The position numbers and the translations under genes were made by a program. From Cudoniella acicularis (lineage: Eukaryota; Ascomycota; Leotiomycetes; Helotiales; Helotiaceae), in the NCBI GenBank assembly GCA_013054445.1, contig JAAMPI010000095.1, forward strand, positions 1-64,000: DNA of 64,000 nucleotides. Direction: 5' to 3'. This document shows positions 58,261 to 64,000 of the stretch, piece after piece. Within the stretch, counting starts at the first letter, position 1. Every line of letters starts with the position of its first letter. The notes under the pieces are model-generated. The model was given only the letters and a program-made list of their open reading frames with translations. It made no database searches and was not told the DNA's origin.

Positions 58261-58650
58261 TTAAGGGCACAGGAAAAGTTGTCTTTACTCATGGTTTAGA
58301 GTTGTATTCTCATTTTGCAGGGAGTTCGCGGGCTGGATATGTGCTTTTGGCGTTCACGTAGCAATGGATTATTAAAACTGGAGACTCTTTAGTTTATAAC
58401 ACTTCTCTCTACGAAGGCTCAGTAGTTTCCACATTATAGTCCCCTTTAGAGCCCTTCCGAATTCCTCTTGGTGATCCTGCAAGCGTTTCACGTGTTTCAT
58501 TATCACGTGTATGCGCAATATTGTGAGACGCGCCAAATAACCTCGGGACGCGTCTCCTCACCAACATCGACATTTGCCTAGCAACCATACCAAGCAGAAA
58601 GAACAGCGAAGCACTGTTGTGCAGGTCGCAATACTTGGATTAATCATGCC
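58261..58650. promoter_or_regulatory. DnaJ 3' flank and STN1 promoter with paired E-boxes
   Basis: Two TCACGTG words lie at 58488-58494 and 58503-58509, 15 bp apart and in the same orientation, about 140-160 bp upstream of the STN1 ATG. No gene in this stretch. Confidence 0.45.
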
Positions 58651-59674
58651 ATGACCTCCGGTAACACCAAACCTACAATATACCCAGAATATTGTCACGA
58701 GCTTTCCCCCACAATAAAAAATTGGTGTCCGCTCCGCGCCGTCGATGTCCACGCCCTGGACTCCCGAGGGATGTTTAACAATGGTAAGAAACAGTACCTT
58801 TGGCACCATGTGGGCTCCAGGATTATCCAAGAAACTAATCAGAGCGCCCTATTCAGGCAGACCCCTCTATCATTATGGCAATCACCCGATAAAATGGGTA
58901 CGTATGACGGGAGTCATTGTCGCGATGGACGAGTTTACCGGTCGAAAAGTCTATACACTCGATGATAGCAGTGGAATGTGCATCGAATGTACTTGTCCTC
59001 TCCCTCTCCCTAGCAATCCGACCCTTCTCGTTACCATAACCCCCAATCAAGAATCTTCCAAGACAAAGTATGGCGAATCGAACCAAGACGAGTCAAAGGC
59101 GGGCCCTTCTGTTACAAATCCCAACGTCCCGTGGGATGAAGTGGATGTGGGTGTTGTAGTCAAGATCAAAGGCGGTATTAGCGATTTCAGAGACCAAAAA
59201 CAGGTTGAGATTATTAAGCTGGAGGTGTTAAGAAGCACAGATCAGGAGGTGAAATGTTGGAATGAGGTTCTAGCATTCAGGAACGAGGTTCTTAATGTTC
59301 CATGGGTCGTCAGCGCAGAGCAGGAGGAAAAGTGCCGGAGAAGGGCCATGAAACCGCAAAGGCATGCGAAGAAAGATGTCAAAAGGAACAGCAAGGACAA
59401 GAAGTTTACAGGGAGGTCGATAGAGATGGATGGAGGGAGATTTCAGGATAAGGGGATTGAGAGGGACTTTGGAAATCGTGAAGGCTTGGATCGTGACCAA
59501 CGAGATGAAGTCAGAAGGCTGAAGGAAAGAGAAAAGAAACGCATATCTGAGCAAAATTCAAGAAGCAGAAAAGATGGCAATGACGAAACCTTGGAACCAG
59601 CGAAGAAGCCGAAATACCCATCTCAAGCTGTTAGAAAGAGGGTTGCTGGGAAGTATGATGCTCTGGGTATATGA
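58651..59674 (+). CDS. STN1: telomere-capping protein Stn1 (CST complex)
   Basis: Exons: 58651-58783 and 58857-59674, giving 316 residues. An OB fold begins with YCHELSPTIKNWCPLRAVDVHAL; splicing yields GRPLYHYGNHPIKWVRMTGV, then IVAMDEFTGRKVYTLDDSSG, the Stn1/RPA2-type OB signature (NHPIKWVRITGVIV-like), and ends with QVEIIKLEVLRSTDQEVKCWNEVLAFR. The C-terminal third is a charged Lys/Arg/Glu-rich region with predicted helix (RDEVRRLKEREKKRISEQ) and lacks an obvious winged-helix. Stn1 binds single-stranded telomeric DNA with Ten1 and controls fill-in synthesis. A 73-nt intron separates the two halves. Confidence 0.9.
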
Positions 59675-61824
59675 TCCCTAGAATGACTTAGATGTCTGAA
59701 TGAGTAAAATACAACGGGCTTTCCAGCATGCCGTTTGAATTTCGCAATAAGTTCTTTTTGACACAGAACTATTCGTCTGTGAGTCGTATTTTTATTCCAG
59801 TATTTGCATCTGAACATGCTCGACCCCTCACCCTCTAAACCAGTGGATTCAGCAGGTACGACATCCTCTCAAAGGCTCAGGTCATTTCTAGCTAAGATTT
59901 TCCTATTGTACTGTTTATTGTGCTTAATTTTGGTCATTTAGGCAAGGCGAAAAGGGAAAGTCGACCTGAGCGAGAAGAGTCGTTGACAACCCAGGAAATT
60001 TTAAATCGATATCATAGTTGAGCTCGCTAAATGAGAGGAGACGGTCGGGAGCACAATTCAAATATTATCAGAATCATCGTTTTCTTTTTGTTCTGCCAAA
60101 TTTCAAAAGTTGGAGCCAGCGTCTAGATATCAAGAACGAAACACACTTGTCAATTGCCGTTTTCTTTCCTACGCTGTCAAATGTGAGTGAGAACTCTTCC
60201 AACATCGGCCTATAAGGTTCTCGAATAAGGCATGAGCAACCCTAGCTGCAGGTCAAGATATATAATCTGAAGTTCTCAAAGGAGGCCTAAATTAATCTCA
60301 AATATCACAAGTCCCTTTCAGCTACGGGGACTCAGAACAATTTTGAATAACACAAAAGGGGGTCTCATGTGAAATAGAGAGTCCCGATTTAGGGCCACGC
60401 CCTTCTAATTACGTGAAATTGGACTCGGATCTTTTTCAAAACGTCCATTTTTTATCTTTTAACTCATCTTGATGCCACAATCGCAGCCAAGACTTGGACA
60501 TTGAAAGCCAAATTATTCTTTAAATCTAGGTTTCTTTCGGTCTAGATTTCAAAATTAATTGCAGAGTCTTCCATATTACTGAGAACATGTGCGACATTTT
60601 GCGTACAGTAGTTTGCCGTTGTACGACTTCGGGGTTGAAAAGGGGGGTTAAGCGAATAATCGCCTAAGCTCAATAAGTGCCAAGAGGGGCTGTGCAAAGC
60701 CAAATGTTTGGTAAGGTGGGGCCTGTCTACGTCAGCGGCCATAGCTCCCCGTGGCGCAGATAGCGACATCAAATCGACGATCTCTGCTTGTGGAGTTGTT
60801 CCGCGCAAGCTCTTTTGTGCATTCAACGTGACACAGCACGCCCAAGATGCAGAATTGAACTCCGTGGAATTAATGAAGAAGGAAAATTAGTGAAGCTTGT
60901 CCGTAGTGATAGAGCCGAGGTAGAGAGTCTTTGTGGCAACAGCGTCACTGCAGAACCCTGTAGCGCTGAGCTAGCAAGCCGCGTCGCTCTTGGCTCCAGT
61001 AAACCTGAATATCAAACGTCTCATCCCCTCACTGCTTCTGTGCTTCAACATCCGAAGTCCTCCTAGCTAGACAGCCCCTTTCGCGTTTTTGGCGATCAAC
61101 TCAAGCTCCAACCTTCCACCTTCCACACAACTGTCGCAAGCTACTCCTTACGCACCATACCTCGCACCTCCCCAAGTTACCAAACAACGGTTTAACTGCT
61201 TCTCGGTCCCAAGCCCGAGCGCCTTCCTCATTGATTGGTGGCGGTTTGAACTGTCTCTCCACACCCACGAACGTCGCAGCAGTTCTTCACATCAGCGTTC
61301 GCCAGAATACAGCAAACGCCCATCACAAGACTGATAGTAACTTCGACAGCTAATAATCGCGAAGATGGTGTGTAAGTTAATCTTTTCTTTTGCCCCTCAT
61401 TGCATGCCGGTGCTATCCAGAAGCTCCTGGTCATGGCTACCACCCTTGATCGAGTCGCGTGGTGGCCCAAATATGAGGTCCTCCGTCACTTACGTACCTC
61501 ACCCCTTTCAACTCTTACCTGCCACCTCGAGCTTCTGGCAATTGGCCTCTTCCTGGAGGGACTGTTGCATGTGCTTGATGCCAGCGATATCATTCAACTC
61601 TTCCACTGCCAATTCATCCCGCTCATTCCAATTCAATATTCCAGCACAGCCGGAAAGCCAAGAAACCAAGAAAACCTTCTTTGATCGAAAGAGATTTGGC
61701 TAATTCCTTGGACTCTTTGTCCACAACATATGTAGCAGCACCCAAATATCGAAGATCCTTAACGCGCGTTTTTTCGGGTCGACAGCAAAGGAGTACCACA
61801 GAACCTATACTCGAAAACGACAAT
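59675..61824. other. 2.1-kb region upstream of VCX1
   Basis: No complete gene. The last 300 bases include codons in frame with the VCX1 start (see that entry), so upstream coding exons are possible. A CT-rich tract (about 61100-61180) fits a fungal promoter or leader. Opposed frames at 60542-60826 (minus) and 60708 onward show no motif. Confidence 0.5.
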
Positions 61825-63285
61825 ATGGAGAACAGCGATGCGAATGAGCACTCTGCTCTGTTAGGTCCGCATGCCAATGGCGATCGCAAGCTTTCGGTTC
61901 GCGACTTCTTTCTGAACAGGACCGTACGCCGGGGATGGAGAGTGAAAACACGTTCGTAAGGGTTCCTGCACATGCGTTCAATGTTACTAAGGTAACTTTG
62001 CTCAGCAACTATGTCAATATCCTTCTGGTATTTGTACCATTGGGTATAGTGGCAGGTGCTACGGGCTGGAACCCTACGACTGTTTTCGTTCTCAATTTCC
62101 TTGCGATTATTCCATTGGCAGCTGTTTTATCGTTTGCGACTGAAGAGATCTCGCTCAAACTGGGACAGACGATGGGAGGCCTTCTTAATGCTACCTTTGG
62201 CAATGCGGTTGAGCTCATTGTATGTTGAAGCTACCCTTCCGAGGCTTGTACTCTGCTGACTCGAGTCATACAGGTCAGTGTTGTAGCTTTGCGAAACGGA
62301 GAAATCCGAATTGTCCAATCCAGCATGCTGGGAAGTATTCTTTCGAATATTTTGCTAGTTCTTGGATGCTGCTTCTTAGCTGGCGGCATCCATAATACGA
62401 CCCATGGAACTTCTTCGGGTATTGAACAGGGTTTTAATATGACAGTAGCATCAACCATGTCCTCTTTAATGGCTGTTGCATCAGCTTCACTAATTATTCC
62501 TGCTACTGTAAGCTACAACTCTATTGTCTGTGATACTAGCTGACCAGTTTCCAAGCTTTATGCAGCTCTTTCGAAGTCCCAGGAGAACTCCGATGCTAAT
62601 ATTTTGATTCTATCTCACGGAACCGCAATCATTCTCTTGGTTTTATATGTCCTCTACCTTGTCTTCCAATTGCGTACACACGCTCGTCTATTCGACGCCG
62701 AGAACCCGGAAGATGATGACGAGGCCGAAGAGCCGAAGATGAGCCCATGGGCAGCAGCCGGCGTTCTCGTCGTCGTTACTATTGGCGTGGCTATCTGTGC
62801 TGAGTACTTGGTCGATTCTATCGAGGCAGTGGTCGAAAGTATGCATATCTCCAAAACTTTCATCGGTCTCATTCTTCTCCCTATTGTCGGAAATGCCGCA
62901 GAGCATGTTACAGCCGTCGTTGTGGCTGTTAAGGACAAGATGGATCTTGCCATGGGAGTCGCAATCGGAAGTAGCATGCAAATTGCGCTATTGGTAACCC
63001 CATTTTTGGTAATCCTTGGGTGGATTATTGGCCAACCGATGACTCTCCATTTCGAGACTTTCGAGACAGTCGTTTTCTTTTTGAGTGTTCTAGTTGTTAC
63101 GTACGTCCTAATGGATGGAAAATCAAATTGGCTTGAAGGAAGCATGGTAAGATATCTTCCTCAGTGTCAGGGATATATATACTAATCAGGTCCAGTTGCT
63201 GGGTCTTTATTGCATACTTGCCATCGCCTTCTTCGTCTACCCCGACGACATAGGCAATAGTACGCCAACAGTAGTAAACATGTGA
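61825..63285 (+). CDS. VCX1: vacuolar Ca2+/H+ exchanger (Vcx1/CAX type)
   Basis: Exons: 61825-61955, 62006-62219, 62274-62507, 62556-63146, 63196-63285, giving 419 residues from [10 protein letters not shown]. About eleven hydrophobic helices surround the two CAX c-repeats: [15 protein letters not shown] and [14 protein letters not shown], whose Asn/Glu pairs bind Ca2+. An acidic loop ([11 protein letters not shown]) separates the halves. Members swap protons for cytosolic Ca2+ (or Mn2+) at the vacuole. The first intron (50 nt) is the least secure; a second solution with donor at 61941 changes a few residues. The frame stays open upstream to about 61600 with protein-like sequence (SLDSLSTTYVAAPKYRRSLT), so the true start may be in an earlier exon. 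Confidence 0.9.
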
Positions 63286-63703
63286 TGGTGGAGAAAGTAA
63301 TTGGCTGCAAAACCTGCTTTTGCAATCTCCTACGGGGTAGGATGTTCAAAAGTACTTTCGGGGTTCACACGAGCAAGCGGGAGATCCAAGGTCATATGAT
63401 CATGGGCAAGAGGGAGATCGAAGGTTATGTAATTGTTGAATCACTTGTACAGAACATTCCATTAGTGTCTTCTCCTCTAGTAAGCTCTCATAGTGTATTA
63501 TATTTATATTAAAATTAGTAACTGTTGACATCAGCAATTATGTATCTGCCACGGGCAAATCGACACCCTCGATTTCAACCACAATTAGCAATAACGTGCA
63601 AGAGCCCAAAATTAGAAACTATGTATCTCGTGAGCAAATCCCCCTTCCGCCCTACTCGCAAATATTGATGATAAAGATATAGCATATAGTTGTGTAAGTT
63701 ATA
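63286..63703. other. convergent 3' gap
   Basis: Between VCX1 and the C2H2 gene, both ending here. AT-rich; contains a near-duplicate GGGAGATC(C/G)AAGGT pair at about 63380 and 63412. No gene. Confidence 0.55.
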
Positions 63704-64000
63704 TTACTCGAGTGTGATGTAATCCGAAGCATCTTCCTTTGCAACACCATGGCGTCTCTCGAGGTGCTTGACTAGTGCCCTCTTCTCTACGAATTCTGTT
63801 GCATGCTCGCAGCCGGGGTATGAACAACGTTGTGGGGAGTAGCTTCTTGTCCTCACATAGGTATGGCTCTTCAGCAAAGTCTTGTCGGTGATTTGGTGGA
63901 TAACTTGGAGATGACCTTTGAGTGCCTGTGCTGTTTTGAATTGAACATCGCAGCCACAACCTTCGATCGGGCATCCCTTAGGAGTCCACGAGGGATGTAC
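63704..64000 (-). CDS. C2H2 zinc-finger protein, 3' part (cut by window end)
   Basis: The minus-strand frame is open from the window edge to TAA at 63706-63704. It holds two finger-like units: CPIEGCGCDVQFKTAQALKG followed by HLQVIH, and CSYPGCEHATEFVEKRALVK followed by HLERRH. Each has the C-x4-C and H-x3-4-H spacing of classical zinc fingers of the kind in fungal C2H2 proteins. The tail ends KEDASDYITLE. The start and any upstream exons lie outside the window. Function cannot be told from this fragment. Confidence 0.75.
   Translation of the reverse strand, partial: VHPSWTPKGCPIEGCGCDVQFKTAQALKGHLQVIHQITDKTLLKSHTYVRTRSYSPQRCSYPGCEHATEFVEKRALVKHLERRHGVAKEDASDYITLE

Noticed and set aside
1..64000. 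Transposable elements, CRISPR arrays, rRNA or secondary-metabolite cluster
   Set aside because: No reverse transcriptase, transposase, integrase, PKS/NRPS or terpene-synthase motif and no spaced identical repeats were seen in any translated frame.

Overview
The window looks like the nuclear genome of a filamentous ascomycete (Pezizomycotina; a leotiomycete is my guess, not shown). The support is: short introns of about 45-60 nt with GTRAGT-type donors and CTAAC-like branch sites, genes spaced about 0.5-2 kb apart on both strands, a Zn2Cys6/fungal-specific transcription factor, a GH81 glucanase, a GH13_5-type amylase, PLAC8 and F-box proteins, and fungal versions of Fzo1, Stn1, Spg1/Tem1 and Vps2. 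Exon chains were rebuilt by hand. Nearly all give total lengths divisible by three and join recognisable protein motifs.

Layout. 1-4.7 kb: a candidate 39-codon small ORF, then a large acidic, repeat-rich, probably membrane-anchored protein (minus) broken by one base in an A8 run. 5.8-8.1 kb: nine-exon intracellular alpha-amylase. 8.8-12.3 kb: Zn2Cys6 regulator. 12.9-15.9 kb: F-box protein (minus) diverging from an HSL-like alpha/beta hydrolase. 15.9-17.9 kb: gene-poor, with a degenerate 70-bp tandem repeat. 17.9-22.7 kb: a small secreted protein, a class II aldolase (minus) and a secreted RNase T2. 23.4-24.9 kb: archaemetzincin. 25.3-28.7 kb: mitoribosomal mL41 (minus) diverging from UTP14, whose reading frame is interrupted twice at A runs. 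30.8-33.4 kb: secreted GH81 glucanase. 34.5-36.5 kb: PP2C phosphatase (minus). 38-38.8 kb: ESCRT-III Vps2 (minus). 39.4-42.3 kb: mitofusin Fzo1. 42.7-46.9 kb: CAND1 (minus). 47.5-48.5 kb: a mitochondrial acidic protein with two micro-exons. 49.6-52.5 kb: PLAC8 protein with a long tail carrying a recurrent Gln-His-x-Leu-x-Asp-Cys motif. 53-54.1 kb: Spg1/Tem1 GTPase (minus). 54.7-55.3 kb: glycine-cleavage H protein. 55.5-56.6 kb: porphobilinogen deaminase (minus). 57.2-58.3 kb: DNAJC9-like co-chaperone. 58.7-59.7 kb: Stn1. 61.8-63.3 kb: Vcx1-type Ca2+/H+ exchanger. 63.7-64 kb: 3' end of a C2H2 zinc-finger gene (minus).

Most genes are housekeeping: ribosome biogenesis, mitochondrial fusion and translation, haem and one-carbon metabolism, endosomal sorting, cullin control, septation, telomere capping. 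They are mixed with secreted or carbohydrate-active enzymes. I see no transposon ORF, tRNA, rRNA, CRISPR array or secondary-metabolite cluster. The two most unusual observations are the heptad-like QHxLxDC array in the PLAC8 protein, and three same-sign single-A frame breaks in A homopolymers of otherwise intact genes.
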